Source: DASQHM01 sp035632095 (GTDB taxonomy: Bacteria; Pseudomonadota; Alphaproteobacteria; Ferrovibrionales; Ferrovibrionaceae). From it: 64,000 bases of DNA. Every line of letters begins with the position of its first letter. The first letter of the stretch is position 1. Location: contig DASQHM010000052.1 of NCBI GenBank assembly GCA_035632095.1, positions 1 through 64,000 of the forward strand, given 5' to 3'. Shown piece by piece: positions 52,191 to 62,675 of the stretch. The notes beneath the pieces are model-generated. The model had not been told where the DNA came from, made no database searches, and saw only the letters and a program-made list of their open reading frames with translations. The position numbers were made by a program, and so were the translations under genes.

Positions 52191-53614
52191 TGGAAAGCTT
52201 CGCGCTCTGGACCTCGGCGGAAGCGGCGGCGGCAACCGGCGGCCGCAACACTGCCGATTGGGTTGCCAGCGGCGTCTCCATCGACAGCCGCAGCATCGAC
52301 TACGGCGAGTTGTTCGTGGCGCTGCACGGACCTAAGTTCGACGGCCACGACTACGTCGCCGCCGCACTTGCCGCCGGCGCGTCCGCGGCGATGGTCGACG
52401 ACGTGCCCGGCAATGTGCCGAAGGGTGCGCCGCTTATCGTGGTGGCGGATACGCTTGCGGCCCTCAACGCGCTCGCCGCCGCAGCCCGCCAGAGATCCGG
52501 CGCGCGCATCGCCGCGGTCACCGGCAGCGTCGGCAAGACGGGAACCAAGGAGGCGTTGAAGCTCGTCTTCGAGGCCCAAGGCGCGACCCATGCCTCGGGC
52601 GGCAGCTTCAACAATCAATGGGGCGTGCCGTTGAGCTTGAGCCGCATGCCGCGCGACACGGCCTATGGCGTGTTCGAGATCGGCATGAATCATGCGGGCG
52701 AAATCACGCCGCTGACCCGCCTCGTGCGGCCCCATGTCGCCATCATCACCACGGTCGAGGCGGTGCATCTCGAATTCTTCGATTCGATCCGCGCCATCGC
52801 CGACGCCAAGGCGGAGATCTTTCTCGGCCTCGAGCCGGGCGGCACCGCGATACTCAATCGCGACAACCCCTGCTTCGCGCAGCTTGCCGAGCGCGCGCAC
52901 GCCGCCGGCGTGGCGAATATCATCGGTTTCGGCAGCCACGCCGAAGCGGACGCGCGTCTCGCCAATTTCGCGCTGCATGCGAGCTGCTCGTGCATTTCGG
53001 CCGATATCTGCGGCCAAGCCATCACCTACAAGGTCGGCATTCCCGGCCGTCATTGGGTGATGAACTCGCTCGCCGTGCTCGCCGCCGTGCATGCGCTCGG
53101 CGCCGACCTCGGCTTGGCGGGTCTCAGCCTTGCCGCGCTCTCGCCGCCGCAAGGCCGCGGCCGCCGGCACCATGTGGAGTACCGCGGCGGATTGTTCGAG
53201 TTGATCGACGACAGCTACAACGCGAGCCCCGTTTCCATGCGCGCCGCGTTCGACACATTGGCGAGCGCACGGCCCGGGCCGCGCGGCCGGCGCATCGCCG
53301 TGCTCGGCGACATGCTGGAGCTTGGGGCCGATGCGCCGCGTCTGCATGCGTCGCTCGCCGCCGACATCGAGGCCGCCGGCGTCGATCTCGTGTTCGCGGC
53401 CGGCGCCAATATGCGCGCGCTCTACGACGCCCTGCCGCCGCAGCGGCGCGGGCATCACGCGGCGAGCGCTGCGGAACTGATACCGGCGGTGCTGGCCGGC
53501 TTGCGGCCGGGAGACGTGGTCCTGGTCAAGGGCAGCTACGGCAGCCGCATGGGCGGCGTGGTCGAAGCGCTCTTGGCGCTGGCGGCGCCGCCGCCGCGCG
53601 CCGCGAACGGCTGA
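52190..53614 (+). CDS. murF: UDP-MurNAc-tripeptide:D-Ala-D-Ala ligase
   Basis: 474-residue Mur ligase that finishes UDP-MurNAc-pentapeptide. ATP-binding [31 protein letters not shown], and [14 protein letters not shown] in the C-domain are classical MurF blocks. The N-domain [16 protein letters not shown] binds UDP. Start overlaps the murE stop. Acts just before MraY. Confidence 0.95.
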   Translation: MESFALWTSAEAAAATGGRNTADWVASGVSIDSRSIDYGELFVALHGPKFDGHDYVAAALAAGASAAMVDDVPGNVPKGAPLIVVADTLAALNALAAAARQRSGARIAAVTGSVGKTGTKEALKLVFEAQGATHASGGSFNNQWGVPLSLSRMPRDTAYGVFEIGMNHAGEITPLTRLVRPHVAIITTVEAVHLEFFDSIRAIADAKAEIFLGLEPGGTAILNRDNPCFAQLAERAHAAGVANIIGFGSHAEADARLANFALHASCSCISADICGQAITYKVGIPGRHWVMNSLAVLAAVHALGADLGLAGLSLAALSPPQGRGRRHHVEYRGGLFELIDDSYNASPVSMRAAFDTLASARPGPRGRRIAVLGDMLELGADAPRLHASLAADIEAAGVDLVFAAGANMRALYDALPPQRRGHHAASAAELIPAVLAGLRPGDVVLVKGSYGSRMGGVVEALLALAAPPPRAANG

Positions 53615-53630
53615 CGGGGCGGGGGCGCAC

Positions 53631-54719
53631 ATGCTTTACAACCTGCTCTATCCGCTGGTCAGCGAAGTCAGCGTCTTCAATCTGTTTCGCTACCTGACCT
53701 TCCGCACCGGCGGCGCGATTCTGACCGCGCTCGTCGTCAGCTTCCTGTTCGGTCCTCGCGTCATCGAATGGCTGCGCGCCAAGCAGCGCAAGGGTCAGCC
53801 AATTCGCAGCGACGGTCCGCAGGGGCATCTCGTCAGCAAGAAGGGCACGCCGACCATGGGCGGCATCCTGATCTTGCTCGGCATCGCCGCGGGCACGCTG
53901 CTTTGGGCCGACCTGACCAACGGCTATGTGTGGGCCGTCCTCATCGTCACGTTGGGCTTCGGCGCCGTGGGTTTCGCCGACGATTTCCTGAAGGTGTCCA
54001 AGTACAGCGTCAAGGGTGTTCCGGGGCGGCTGAAGCTTGTCCTGGAGTCGCTGGTCGCCATTTTTGCGGTGCTCTGGGTCATCTACTTGACCAAGCAGCC
54101 GCTCGGCACCTCCGTGACCGTGCCCTTCTTCAAGGACGTGTTGATCAATCTCTACTGGTTCTTCCTGCCCGTCGGAATGCTGGTGATCGTGGGGGCGTCC
54201 AACGCCGTGAACCTGACGGACGGCTTGGACGGCCTGGCAATCGTGCCCGTCATGATTGCAGCGGCTAGTTTTGGCCTGATCGCATATCTTGTAGGTAATT
54301 CTGTATTTTCCAACTATTTGCAGATACATTTTGTACCCGGTGCAGGTGAATTGGCCGTATTTTGTGGTGCCTTGGTCGGGGCTGGTCTTGGCTTTCTTTG
54401 GTTCAACGCCCCGCCGGCCATGGTCTTCATGGGCGACACGGGCTCGCTGGCGATCGGCGGAGCGCTTGGCGCCATCAGCGTCGTGACAAAGCACGAGCTC
54501 GTGCTCGCCATCATCGGCGGCCTGTTCGTGCTGGAAACGGTATCGGTGATCGTTCAGGTGGTGTCCTTCAAGTTGACCGGCCGGCGCGTGTTCAAGATGG
54601 CGCCGCTTCACCATCACTTCGAGCAGAAGGGCTGGGCCGAGGCGACCGTGGTGATCCGCTTCTGGATCATCGCCGTGGTCCTGGCCTTGGCCGGGCTCGC
54701 AACGCTCAAGCTGCGGTGA
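53631..54719 (+). CDS. mraY: Phospho-N-acetylmuramoyl-pentapeptide transferase
   Basis: 362-residue integral membrane enzyme with about 10 TM helices; makes lipid I by moving phospho-MurNAc-pentapeptide to undecaprenyl phosphate. Key blocks: [18 protein letters not shown] (the Asp pair), [32 protein letters not shown] and [13 protein letters not shown]. Codons 210-257 (54258-54401) use many A/T-ending codons unlike the rest of the gene, while the protein stays normal. The gene starts 16 bp after murF, one of the few gaps in the cluster. Confidence 0.96.
   Translation: MLYNLLYPLVSEVSVFNLFRYLTFRTGGAILTALVVSFLFGPRVIEWLRAKQRKGQPIRSDGPQGHLVSKKGTPTMGGILILLGIAAGTLLWADLTNGYVWAVLIVTLGFGAVGFADDFLKVSKYSVKGVPGRLKLVLESLVAIFAVLWVIYLTKQPLGTSVTVPFFKDVLINLYWFFLPVGMLVIVGASNAVNLTDGLDGLAIVPVMIAAASFGLIAYLVGNSVFSNYLQIHFVPGAGELAVFCGALVGAGLGFLWFNAPPAMVFMGDTGSLAIGGALGAISVVTKHELVLAIIGGLFVLETVSVIVQVVSFKLTGRRVFKMAPLHHHFEQKGWAEATVVIRFWIIAVVLALAGLATLKLR
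54258..54401 (+). other. Low-GC codon patch within mraY
   Basis: By direct count 68 of 144 bases are G or C (47%) and only 17 of 48 codons end in G or C. Codons otherwise scarce here recur: GTA four times, GGT five, TTT five, CTT three, plus ATA, AGT, TCT and TGT. The encoded TM region is ordinary MraY. Flanking mraY codons return to the GC-rich pattern on both sides. Confidence 0.8.
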
Positions 54720-54723
54720 GGCG

Positions 54724-56097
54724 ATGATCCCGGTCCCGCAATTCAAGAACCGCACGGTCGCCGTCTTCGGCTTGGCGCGGAGCGGCTTGGCCGCGATCAA
54801 GGCGCTCGCCGCCGGCGGCGCGAGAGTTCGCGCGTGGGACGATGCCGCGATGCGGCGCGAAACGGTGCGCGGCGCCGAGCTCGTCGATCTGGCGAAAGCC
54901 GATTGGCGGGGAACGGCAGCGCTGGTGCTGAGCCCCGGCGTGCCGCTCACCCATCCGAAGCCGCACCCGGTCGTAACGAGCGCGAAATCCGCGCGCGTGC
55001 CGGTGATTGGCGACGTGGAACTCTTTGCCGGCGCCGGCCTGCAGGCCAAGCGCATCGGCATCACCGGCACCAACGGCAAATCGACAACAACGGCGTTGGT
55101 CGGACATCTGCTGCGCGTTGCCGGACGAACCGTCGAAGTTGGCGGCAATATCGGCCGCCCGATCCTCGATTTGGCGCCGCTCGGCCCGGACGGCGCCTAC
55201 GTCATCGAGATGTCGTCGTATCAGATCGACCTGGCGCCGTCGCTGGTCTGCGACGTGGCGGTGCTGCTCAACATCACGCCCGACCACCTCGACCGGCACG
55301 GCTCCATGGCGGGCTACGTGGCGGTGAAGCGGCGCATCTTCGCCGGACAGCATGAGAACCAGACGGCGGTGATCGGCGTCGACGATGCAGACTGCGCCCG
55401 CATCTACGACGCGTTGCGCCTGGAAGGCCGGCGGAAGGTGGTGCCGATCGCCATCGGCCGCCATATCGCCAACGGCATCTGCGTCGTGGACGGGCAATTG
55501 CGCGAAGACGGCGAGGCCGAGCCGGTCATCGACCTGGCGCGCTGCGCGGGCTTGCCTGGCGCCCACAATTGGCAGAACGCTGCCGCCGCCTTCGCCGTCG
55601 CCCGAGCGCTTGGCGTTGCCCGCGCCGACATCGTGCGCGGCCTGACCAGCTTTCCGGGACTTGCGCATCGCATGGAGCGCGTCGGCACGCGTCATGGCGT
55701 TTTGTTCGTCAACGATTCCAAGGCGACCAACGCCGATGCGGCCGCCAAGGCGCTCGCCTGCTATGACGCGATCTATTGGATTGCCGGCGGGAAGGCGAAG
55801 GAAGGCGGCATCGCCGCGCTCGAAGCATTCTATCCGCGCATCCGCCACGCTTACCTGATCGGCGAAGCGGCCGAGGATTTTGCCCGCACGCTCAAGGGCA
55901 AGGTCGCGGCCGACAAGGTGGGCACGCTGGATCGCGCCGTCGCCGCCGCCCATGCGCAGGCGCTGGCGGATCGCATGCCGAACGCGGTGGTGTTGCTGTC
56001 GCCGGCCTGCGCTTCGTTCGACCAATTCACCGATTTCGAGGCGCGCGGCGAGGCCTTCCGCGCCTTGGTCGCCGCTCTCCCGGAGCGCGCCGCATGA
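54724..56097 (+). CDS. murD: UDP-MurNAc-L-alanine:D-glutamate ligase
   Basis: 457-residue Mur ligase adding D-Glu. Rossmann-like N-domain FGLARSGLAAIKAL and LSPGVPLTHP; ATP loop GITGTNGKSTTTAL; VIEMSSYQID; NITPDHLDRHGSM; C-domain NDSKATNADAAAKAL. All are MurD-specific. Start 4 bp after the mraY stop; ATGA overlap with ftsW. Confidence 0.95.
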   Translation: MIPVPQFKNRTVAVFGLARSGLAAIKALAAGGARVRAWDDAAMRRETVRGAELVDLAKADWRGTAALVLSPGVPLTHPKPHPVVTSAKSARVPVIGDVELFAGAGLQAKRIGITGTNGKSTTTALVGHLLRVAGRTVEVGGNIGRPILDLAPLGPDGAYVIEMSSYQIDLAPSLVCDVAVLLNITPDHLDRHGSMAGYVAVKRRIFAGQHENQTAVIGVDDADCARIYDALRLEGRRKVVPIAIGRHIANGICVVDGQLREDGEAEPVIDLARCAGLPGAHNWQNAAAAFAVARALGVARADIVRGLTSFPGLAHRMERVGTRHGVLFVNDSKATNADAAAKALACYDAIYWIAGGKAKEGGIAALEAFYPRIRHAYLIGEAAEDFARTLKGKVAADKVGTLDRAVAAAHAQALADRMPNAVVLLSPACASFDQFTDFEARGEAFRALVAALPERAA

Positions 56098-57218
56098 TTA
56101 CGCTCTCGCGCACCGACACGAGCATCGTCGGCCGCTGGTGGTGGACCGTCGATCGCTGGACTTTGGTCGCGCTCGGCGTGCTGATCGCCATCGGCGGGGT
56201 GTTGACCCTGGCGGCAAGTCCCGCCGTGGCCGCCCGCATTCACCTGGACCAATTCCATTTCGTCCGGCGGCAGGCGATCTTCCTGCTTCCGGCGCTCGGC
56301 CTGATGTTCGGCGTGTCGTTGCTGAGTCCGCTCTGGGTCCGCCGCCTGGCGACGCTCGGATTTGTAGCGTTCTTCGTGCTCATGCTGCTGACCCTGGTCG
56401 CCGGCAGCGAAATCAAGGGCGCACACCGCTGGCTGTATCTCGCCGGATTGAGCCTGCAGCCGTCCGAGTTCGTGAAACCGTGTTTCGCGGTATTGGCCGC
56501 TTGGATGTTCGCCGAGCAGCGCCGCAATCGCCGCTTCCCGGGGCAGGTACTGGCCATGGCGCTCTTCGTCTGCGTCATGGGCGTACTGCTGTTGCAGCCC
56601 GATGTCGGCATGGCGCTTGTCGTCGCCGCCGTGTGGTTCGCGCAATTCTTTGTCGCCGGACTGCCGATGGCGCTGGTCGCGGCGTTCATCGTGCTCGGCG
56701 TCGCGGGCTTCGCCGGCGCCTATGCGCTGCTTCCCCATGTGGCGAGCCGCGTCGATCGCTTCCTCGACCCGACGGGCGGCGACAACTATCAGATCGAGCG
56801 CGCCATGCAGGCGTTCCACACCGGCGGGCTGTTCGGGCGCGGTCCGGGCGAAGGGTCGGTGAAATCGGTCCTGCCCGACGCCCATACGGATTTCATCTTT
56901 GCCGTCGCTGGCGAGGAATACGGCTTGTTCCTCGGCCTCGCCATCATCGCGATCTTCGCGTTCATCGTGCTGCGCTGCCTGGTTCGCATGCTGGAAGAGA
57001 ACAATCTCTTCGTCGTGCTGGCCGGCACCGGCCTGATCACGCAGTTCGGATTGCAGGCCGTCATCAACATCGGCGTCAACCTGCGCTTGATGCCGACCAA
57101 GGGGATGACGCTGCCGTTCATCTCCTACGGCGGATCGTCGCTGCTGGCGCTGGCTCTCGCCATGGGCATGCTCCTGGCGCTGACCCGAACGCGGCCGAGC
57201 ATCGGGGGCGAGGCATGA
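56094..57218 (+). CDS. ftsW: Septal peptidoglycan polymerase FtsW
   Basis: 374-residue SEDS-family glycosyltransferase with about 10 TM helices. It polymerises lipid II at the septum with FtsI. Family blocks: GAHRWLYLAGLSLQPSEFVK, LLQPDVGMALVV, the large loop RFLDPTGGDNYQIERAMQAF (which follows the pattern of SEDS proteins) and MPTKGMTLPFISYGGSSLLA. ATGA overlaps link it to murD and murG. Confidence 0.95.
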   Translation: MITLSRTDTSIVGRWWWTVDRWTLVALGVLIAIGGVLTLAASPAVAARIHLDQFHFVRRQAIFLLPALGLMFGVSLLSPLWVRRLATLGFVAFFVLMLLTLVAGSEIKGAHRWLYLAGLSLQPSEFVKPCFAVLAAWMFAEQRRNRRFPGQVLAMALFVCVMGVLLLQPDVGMALVVAAVWFAQFFVAGLPMALVAAFIVLGVAGFAGAYALLPHVASRVDRFLDPTGGDNYQIERAMQAFHTGGLFGRGPGEGSVKSVLPDAHTDFIFAVAGEEYGLFLGLAIIAIFAFIVLRCLVRMLEENNLFVVLAGTGLITQFGLQAVINIGVNLRLMPTKGMTLPFISYGGSSLLALALAMGMLLALTRTRPSIGGEA

Positions 57219-58354
57219 CCGGCGCGCCCATTGTCTTGACCGCGGGCGGAACCGGCGGGCATGTGTTCCCCGCGGTGGCATTGGCGGCCGAGCTGCGTCG
57301 GCGCGGCAGGCCATTGGTGCTCGTCACCGACCGGCGCGGCGCCGGCTATGAAGAGCGCTTTCCCGATACCGAGATCCACGCCGTGACGGCCGGCACGCCC
57401 TCCGGCCGCGGGCCGCTCGGCCGTATCGTCGCGATCGGCGAGATCGCCGCCGGCACCTGGGCCGCGCGCGGCTTGCTGAAACGCATACGTCCCGCCGCCG
57501 TGGTCGGCTTCGGCGGCTATCCGTCGCTTCCGGCGATGCTGGCGGCGACGCGTCTCGGATTGCCCACCATGCTGCACGAGCAGAACGCCGTGCTCGGCCG
57601 GGTCAATCGCCTGCTGGCTTCGCGCGTCGCGGCAATCGCCACGAGCTTCGCGGAAACCGCAGGCATCGCCGCCGGCGAACGGGGCAAGACAAGCCTGACC
57701 GGCAACCCGGTGCGCGAAGCGGTTGCGGCGGTGCGCGAATTGCCTTACTCGGCGCCGCAGCCCGGCGGTCCGATCCGCCTCCTGGTGCTTGGCGGCAGTC
57801 AGGGCGCCCGCATCCTGAGCGAGGTGATTCCTGCGGCGCTGATCCAATTGCCGCCGAACGTGCGCCAGCGCATCAGGCTCACGCAGCAATGCCGGCCCGA
57901 GGACTTGGAGCGGGTCAAGACGATCTATAGCGACAGCGGTGTCAGCGCCGACCTCACGACGTTCATTCAAGACGTTCCGGCGCTCCTGGCGTCGGTTCAC
58001 CTCTGCATCACCCGCGCCGGCGCATCGACCGTGGCCGAGTTGGCGCTCGCCGGCCGGCCGGCGATCCTCGTTCCTTTCGCCGCCGCAACCGACGATCACC
58101 AGACCGCAAACGCCAAGTCGCTGGTCGCCGCCGGCGGCGCATGGCTCATGCCCGAGGCGAAGTTCAACGCCGCCTCGCTGCGGCAAACGCTCGAGACGCT
58201 GATCGACGATGGCGCGGCGCTGGTCGAGATGGCGGCAGCGGCGCGGCAGTCCGGCCGGCCGAACGCAGCCGGGGCGCTGGCCGATCTCGTGGAGCGGTTG
58301 GCGCCGGCCGACGGCGCCAATCCGGCCGAGAATTCCGGGAGGGCCGCGGCATGA
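57215..58354 (+). CDS. murG: UDP-GlcNAc:lipid I N-acetylglucosaminyltransferase
   Basis: 379-residue GT-B enzyme that turns lipid I into lipid II on the inner face of the membrane. Glycine loop GGTGGH at 11-16 ([12 protein letters not shown]), second loop [42 protein letters not shown] and the UDP-GlcNAc site [17 protein letters not shown] overlaps on both sides. Confidence 0.95.
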   Translation: MTGAPIVLTAGGTGGHVFPAVALAAELRRRGRPLVLVTDRRGAGYEERFPDTEIHAVTAGTPSGRGPLGRIVAIGEIAAGTWAARGLLKRIRPAAVVGFGGYPSLPAMLAATRLGLPTMLHEQNAVLGRVNRLLASRVAAIATSFAETAGIAAGERGKTSLTGNPVREAVAAVRELPYSAPQPGGPIRLLVLGGSQGARILSEVIPAALIQLPPNVRQRIRLTQQCRPEDLERVKTIYSDSGVSADLTTFIQDVPALLASVHLCITRAGASTVAELALAGRPAILVPFAAATDDHQTANAKSLVAAGGAWLMPEAKFNAASLRQTLETLIDDGAALVEMAAAARQSGRPNAAGALADLVERLAPADGANPAENSGRAAA

Positions 58355-59784
58355 GAACGCTGCCCCTCGACATCGGCATCATTCACTTCGTCGGCATCGG
58401 CGGCATCGGCATGAGCGGCATCGCCGAGGTCATGCGCAATCTCGGCTATACCGTCCAGGGCTCCGACCTGACCGCGAACGCCAACGTCAAACGCCTGCAG
58501 GACCTCGGCATCAAGGTTTCCGTCGGCCACGCGGCGGAGAACATCGGCGACGCGCAGGTGCTGGTCGTCTCCTCGGCGGTGAAGCCGGACAATCCGGAGG
58601 TTCGCGCGGCGCGCGAGCGCCTGATTCCGGTGGTGCGGCGGGCCGAAATGCTCGGCGAGCTGATGCGCCTGAAATGGTCGGTCGCCGTCGGCGGCACGCA
58701 CGGCAAGACCACGACCACGTCGATGGTGGCGGCGCTGTTCGAGACCGCCGGCCTCGACCCGACCGTGATCAATGGCGGCATCATCAACGCCTACGGCACG
58801 AACGCGCGCCTCGGAACCGGCGACTGGATGGTGGTCGAGGCGGACGAGAGCGACGGCACCTTCGTCAAGCTTCCCGCGACCATCGCCGTTGTCACCAACA
58901 TCGATCCCGAGCACTTGGATTTCTACAAGACCTTCGATGCTGTGCGGGCGGCGTTCCAGACCTTCGTGGAGAACATCCCGTTCTACGGTTTCGCCGCGCT
59001 TTGCCTCGATCACGGCGAAGTGCAGGCCATGGTCGGCCGCATCTCCGACCGGCGCATCGTCACCTATGGCTTTTCTCCGCAGGCCGACGTGCGCGGCGTC
59101 AACGTGCGCTTCGCTGAGGGCGGCTCGAAATTCGACGTGATCCTGACCGATCGCGTGACCGGCGCCCAGCGCACCATCGCCGATCTGCGCCTGCCCATGC
59201 CGGGCCAGCACAACGTGCAGAATTCGCTGGTCACGGCCGCCATCGCGCGCGAAATGGGTTTCGACGACGACGTGCTGCGCCGCACGCTCGCCGGGTTCAA
59301 AGGCGTCAAGCGGCGTTTCACCAGGACCGGCGAAGTCGGCGGCGTGACGATCATCGACGACTACGGTCATCACCCGGTCGAAATCGCCGCCGTGCTCTCC
59401 GCGGCGCGGCAGGCCTATTCGGGGCGGGTGATCGCGGTCGTGCAGCCGCATCGCTACACGCGCTTGCACGATCTGTTCGAGGAATTCTGCACCTGCTTCA
59501 ACGAAGCCGACACTGTGATCGTGGCGGAAGTCTATGCCGCGGGCGAAGCGCCCATCGACGGCGTGAATCGCGACGCGCTTGTCGCAGGCCTGCAAGGCCA
59601 CGGCCATCGTCATGTGCTGGCATTGCACGATCCGGCGCTGCTGGCCGGCCTGATCAATGACATGGCGCAGCCGGGCGACCTGGTCGTGTGCCTCGGAGCG
59701 GGCTCGATCACCAATTGGGCCAACACACTGCCCGCGGAATTGGCGGCGCTGAAGAGCCGGCCGGCGAGGGAGGCGCGCAAATGA
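58351..59784 (+). CDS. murC: UDP-MurNAc:L-alanine ligase
   Basis: 477-residue Mur ligase, first amino-acid addition. N-terminal [18 protein letters not shown] loop [33 protein letters not shown], and C-domain [12 protein letters not shown] plus [14 protein letters not shown]. Starts in an ATGA overlap with murG; murB starts in an ATGA overlap at its end. Confidence 0.96.
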   Translation: MRTLPLDIGIIHFVGIGGIGMSGIAEVMRNLGYTVQGSDLTANANVKRLQDLGIKVSVGHAAENIGDAQVLVVSSAVKPDNPEVRAARERLIPVVRRAEMLGELMRLKWSVAVGGTHGKTTTTSMVAALFETAGLDPTVINGGIINAYGTNARLGTGDWMVVEADESDGTFVKLPATIAVVTNIDPEHLDFYKTFDAVRAAFQTFVENIPFYGFAALCLDHGEVQAMVGRISDRRIVTYGFSPQADVRGVNVRFAEGGSKFDVILTDRVTGAQRTIADLRLPMPGQHNVQNSLVTAAIAREMGFDDDVLRRTLAGFKGVKRRFTRTGEVGGVTIIDDYGHHPVEIAAVLSAARQAYSGRVIAVVQPHRYTRLHDLFEEFCTCFNEADTVIVAEVYAAGEAPIDGVNRDALVAGLQGHGHRHVLALHDPALLAGLINDMAQPGDLVVCLGAGSITNWANTLPAELAALKSRPAREARK

Positions 59785-60731
59785 TGGCAGCGCCCATCCG
59801 CCGCGTGCGGCTCGTCGAACGCCTGCCGAAAGTGCGCGGCCGGTATCAGGAGAACGTGGCCCTGTCGGGCGTGACCTGGTTCCGCGTCGGCGGTTTGGCC
59901 GACGTGGTCTTCCGGCCGGCCGACGCCGACGACCTCGCCGATTTCATGAAGCAGCGTCCCGTTGGCGTGCCTCTGACGGTGATCGGCGTCGGTTCGAATC
60001 TTTTGGTTCGCGACGGCGGCATACCCGGCGTGACCATCCGCCTCGGCCGCGGCTTCGCCGAAGTAAAGCCGGAGGGGACGATTGTCGCCGCAGGCGCCGG
60101 CGCTCCCGATATCAACGTCGCCCTGACCTGCCGCGACGCCGGTATCGCCGGCCTGGAATTCCTGCGCGGCATTCCGGGTACCATCGGGGGCGCGCTCCGC
60201 ATGAACGCGGGCGCCTACGGCTCGGAGATCAAGGACGTCCTCATCGACGCCGAAGCCGTGAGCGTGAGAGGCGAGCGCAGGCGCTTCGCCCTCAAGGAAC
60301 TCGGCCTGTCCTACCGCCATTGCGGCCTCGGCGAAGATTGGATCTTTGCCTCCGCCAGGCTCCAGGGCCGCGCCGGCGACCCCGCGGAGATCGGCGCGCG
60401 CATGGAAGAGATCAGTCAGGCGCGCGAGGCGACGCAACCGGTCCGCACGCGCACCGGCGGCTCGACCTTCGCCAATCCTTCGGACCCGCGGGCCAAGGGC
60501 CTAAAGGCCTGGGAGCTGATCGACCGCGCCGGCTGCCGCGGCCTCACCCTCGGCGGCGCCCAGGTGTCGTCGCTCCACTGCAACTTCCTGATCAATACCG
60601 GCGAGGCCACCGCCGAGGACCTCGAGGCCCTGGGCGAAGAAGTGCGCCGGCGTGTGCGCGAGCAATTCGGCGTCGAGCTCGAATGGGAAATCCGCCGCAT
60701 CGGCGTCAAGCGCGATGAGGCCATGTCGTGA
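59781..60731 (+). CDS. murB: UDP-N-acetylenolpyruvoylglucosamine reductase
   Basis: 316-residue FAD enzyme that reduces UDP-GlcNAc-enolpyruvate to UDP-MurNAc with NADPH. Motifs: [52 protein letters not shown], and TGGSTFANP with the catalytic Ser (type I-like), then [17 protein letters not shown] at 59781 overlaps the murC stop; a second ATG follows at 59784. A GTGA overlap joins it to ddl. Confidence 0.95.
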   Translation: MMAAPIRRVRLVERLPKVRGRYQENVALSGVTWFRVGGLADVVFRPADADDLADFMKQRPVGVPLTVIGVGSNLLVRDGGIPGVTIRLGRGFAEVKPEGTIVAAGAGAPDINVALTCRDAGIAGLEFLRGIPGTIGGALRMNAGAYGSEIKDVLIDAEAVSVRGERRRFALKELGLSYRHCGLGEDWIFASARLQGRAGDPAEIGARMEEISQAREATQPVRTRTGGSTFANPSDPRAKGLKAWELIDRAGCRGLTLGGAQVSSLHCNFLINTGEATAEDLEALGEEVRRRVREQFGVELEWEIRRIGVKRDEAMS

Positions 60732-61642
60732 CCAAGCACGTGGCGGTCCTGATGGGCGGATGGTCGGCGGAGCGCGAAGTCTCGCTGGTGAGCGGTGCCG
60801 CCGCCGCCGAGGCGCTGCGCGAAAAGAACTACAAGGTCACCACCATCGACGTTGGCCGCAACATCGCCGAAGTGCTGAGCCGGGTTCGGCCCGATGTGGT
60901 GTTCAACGCGCTGCATGGCCGTTACGGCGAGGACGGCACGGTGCAGGGCATGCTCGAGCTGCTCGGCCTGCCCTATACGCATTCCGGCGTTTTGGCGTCG
61001 GCCTTGGCGATGGACAAGCCCATCGCGCGCCGCCTGTTCAAGGACGCCGGCCTCAACATCGCCGACGGCGCCGTCATGACGCGCCAGCAGATCATGTCGG
61101 GCCGTTTGCCGCCGAAACCCTATGTCATCAAGCCGATCAACGAAGGTTCGTCCGTCGGTGTCCGCGTCGTGCTCGAGAACGACAACTTCACGCCGGCGGA
61201 CGACATGAATTGGTCCTACGGCGACACGGTGCTGGTGGAGCGCTACATCCCGGGCCACGAGATTCATGTGGCGGTCATGGGCGAGCGAGCGCTCGGCGCC
61301 GTCGAAATCCGACCCAAGGGCCGTTTCTACGACTACGAGGCCAAGTACACCCAAGGCAAAGCCGACCATCTGATGCCTGCGCCGCTGCCGGCCGATTCCT
61401 ATGCGGAAGCGTTGCGGGTCGGATTGGCGGCCCATCGCACCCTCGGCTGCCGCGGCGTTTCGCGCACCGATCTGCGATACGACGACACCAAAGGCGAACC
61501 GGGGCGCTTCTTCGTGCTCGAGGTGAACACCCAGCCGGGCATGACGCCACTCTCGCTGGTGCCGGAAATCGCCCGCCATCAGGGTATTGCGTTTCCCGAA
61601 CTGGTCGCATGGATGGTGGAGGACGCCTCATGCGAGCGCTGA
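60728..61642 (+). CDS. ddl: D-alanine--D-alanine ligase
   Basis: 304-residue ATP-grasp enzyme making D-Ala-D-Ala for MurF. VLMGGWSAEREVSLVSG at the N-terminus, HGRYGEDGTVQGMLELL, YVIKPINEGSSVGV in the ATP-grasp region, and the C-terminal FFVLEVNTQPGMTPLSLVPE with metal and product residues. GTG start in a GTGA overlap with murB; the ftsQ start lies 13 bp inside its 3' end. Confidence 0.95.
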   Translation: MTKHVAVLMGGWSAEREVSLVSGAAAAEALREKNYKVTTIDVGRNIAEVLSRVRPDVVFNALHGRYGEDGTVQGMLELLGLPYTHSGVLASALAMDKPIARRLFKDAGLNIADGAVMTRQQIMSGRLPPKPYVIKPINEGSSVGVRVVLENDNFTPADDMNWSYGDTVLVERYIPGHEIHVAVMGERALGAVEIRPKGRFYDYEAKYTQGKADHLMPAPLPADSYAEALRVGLAAHRTLGCRGVSRTDLRYDDTKGEPGRFFVLEVNTQPGMTPLSLVPEIARHQGIAFPELVAWMVEDASCER

Positions 61643-62625
61643 GGATCAGTGCGGCCGAGCGGCCGGCGCCCAATCCGCACGCACGGCCGAGACCGTTTTC
61701 TGGTGCGGAAGAAATCGCCGGGGGCATGCGCCTGTTTTCCTGGCTTCGGTTCTTCCGCCGCAAAGGCGATGTTCCCTCGATGGCAGCGCAACGCCGCCGC
61801 GCGACGGCGCGGCGAAAGCCGCAGCCCCCGTGGGTCAAGCCCACAGTGATCGCCGCATTGCTCGCGGGATGCGTCGCATTGGCGACAGCGGGCGGCTGGT
61901 GGCTCTGGCGGACCAGCGGATTCGATCGCGCTTTCGTGGCGCTGAACCGGACGGCGGTGGTGGTGATGGCGGCCGGCGGGCTGACCGTGCAGGAGATCGA
62001 CGTGGAAGGCCGCAACGCGACCACGCCAGATCAATTGCTGTTGGCGGTCGGAATTCGCCGCGGCGATCCGATCCTGTTGTTCGATGCCGATGCGGCGCGC
62101 GAGCGGATCGAACAGATCGGCTGGGTCAAGAGCGCGACCGTGCAGCGGATCCTGCCGAGCACGATCCTGCTTCGGATCGTCGAGCGCCGGCCCATGGCGC
62201 GCTGGCAGATCGACGGCCACACCGTGCTGATCGATCACGACGGCAAAGTGCTGGATGAAGGCGATCCGGCCGATTTCCGCGAGCTCCGCCGCGTCGTCGG
62301 CCCCGGTGCCGCCGATCACGCAAGCGAGCTCTTCGACATGCTGGCGGGCGAACCGTTGCTGTTTTCGCGGGTGCGCGACGCGGTGCGCGTGCGCGACCGC
62401 CGCTGGGATCTGACGCTCGACGACAACGTGAAGGTCCAGTTGCCCGAACAGAACGCCGAGGTGGCGTGGCGGCACCTCGCGATCATGGAACGCGAACAGC
62501 ACATCCTCGAAAAGGCGATCGAGGTCGTCGACTTGCGTTTGCCGGATCGCACGGTCGTGCGGCTTACGCCGGATGCGGCGGCGGCGCGGCGGCCGGCGCC
62601 CAAGGTTGCGGGCAATCCGACATGA
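61630..62625 (+). CDS. ftsQ: Cell division protein FtsQ
   Basis: 331-residue bitopic division protein. A basic cytoplasmic N-terminus (~70 residues, long as in other alphaproteobacteria), TM at about 71-93, POTRA domain (~118-190; LTVQEIDVEGRNATTPDQLL and IEQIGWVKSATVQRILPSTI) and a beta domain ending near VVDLRLPDRTVVRL. It recruits FtsL/FtsB. Start overlaps ddl; the stop forms an ATGA with a 17-codon ORF before ftsA. Confidence 0.93.
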   Translation: MRALRISAAERPAPNPHARPRPFSGAEEIAGGMRLFSWLRFFRRKGDVPSMAAQRRRATARRKPQPPWVKPTVIAALLAGCVALATAGGWWLWRTSGFDRAFVALNRTAVVVMAAGGLTVQEIDVEGRNATTPDQLLLAVGIRRGDPILLFDADAARERIEQIGWVKSATVQRILPSTILLRIVERRPMARWQIDGHTVLIDHDGKVLDEGDPADFRELRRVVGPGAADHASELFDMLAGEPLLFSRVRDAVRVRDRRWDLTLDDNVKVQLPEQNAEVAWRHLAIMEREQHILEKAIEVVDLRLPDRTVVRLTPDAAAARRPAPKVAGNPT

Positions 62626-62675
62626 GGCGGAAGCGGGGAACGAAGCGCGTGGAGAAGAGGGGCGTATGGCGGTAG
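62622..62675 (+). CDS. Possible 17-codon coupling ORF between ftsQ and ftsA
   Basis: ATG overlaps the ftsQ TGA (ATGA, as at other junctions here). The frame encodes MRRKRGTKRVEKRGVWR and stops at 62673-62675, ten bases past the first base of the ftsA start. It would carry ribosomes from ftsQ across the 40-bp gap into ftsA. It may instead be chance; the peptide is 9/17 basic. Confidence 0.3.
   Translation: MRRKRGTKRVEKRGVWR

Noticed and set aside
62573..62665. Upstream extension of the ftsA frame
   Set aside because: Arg-rich sequence read from ftsQ codons in another frame; ATG at 62666 has the ribosome site and family N-terminus.
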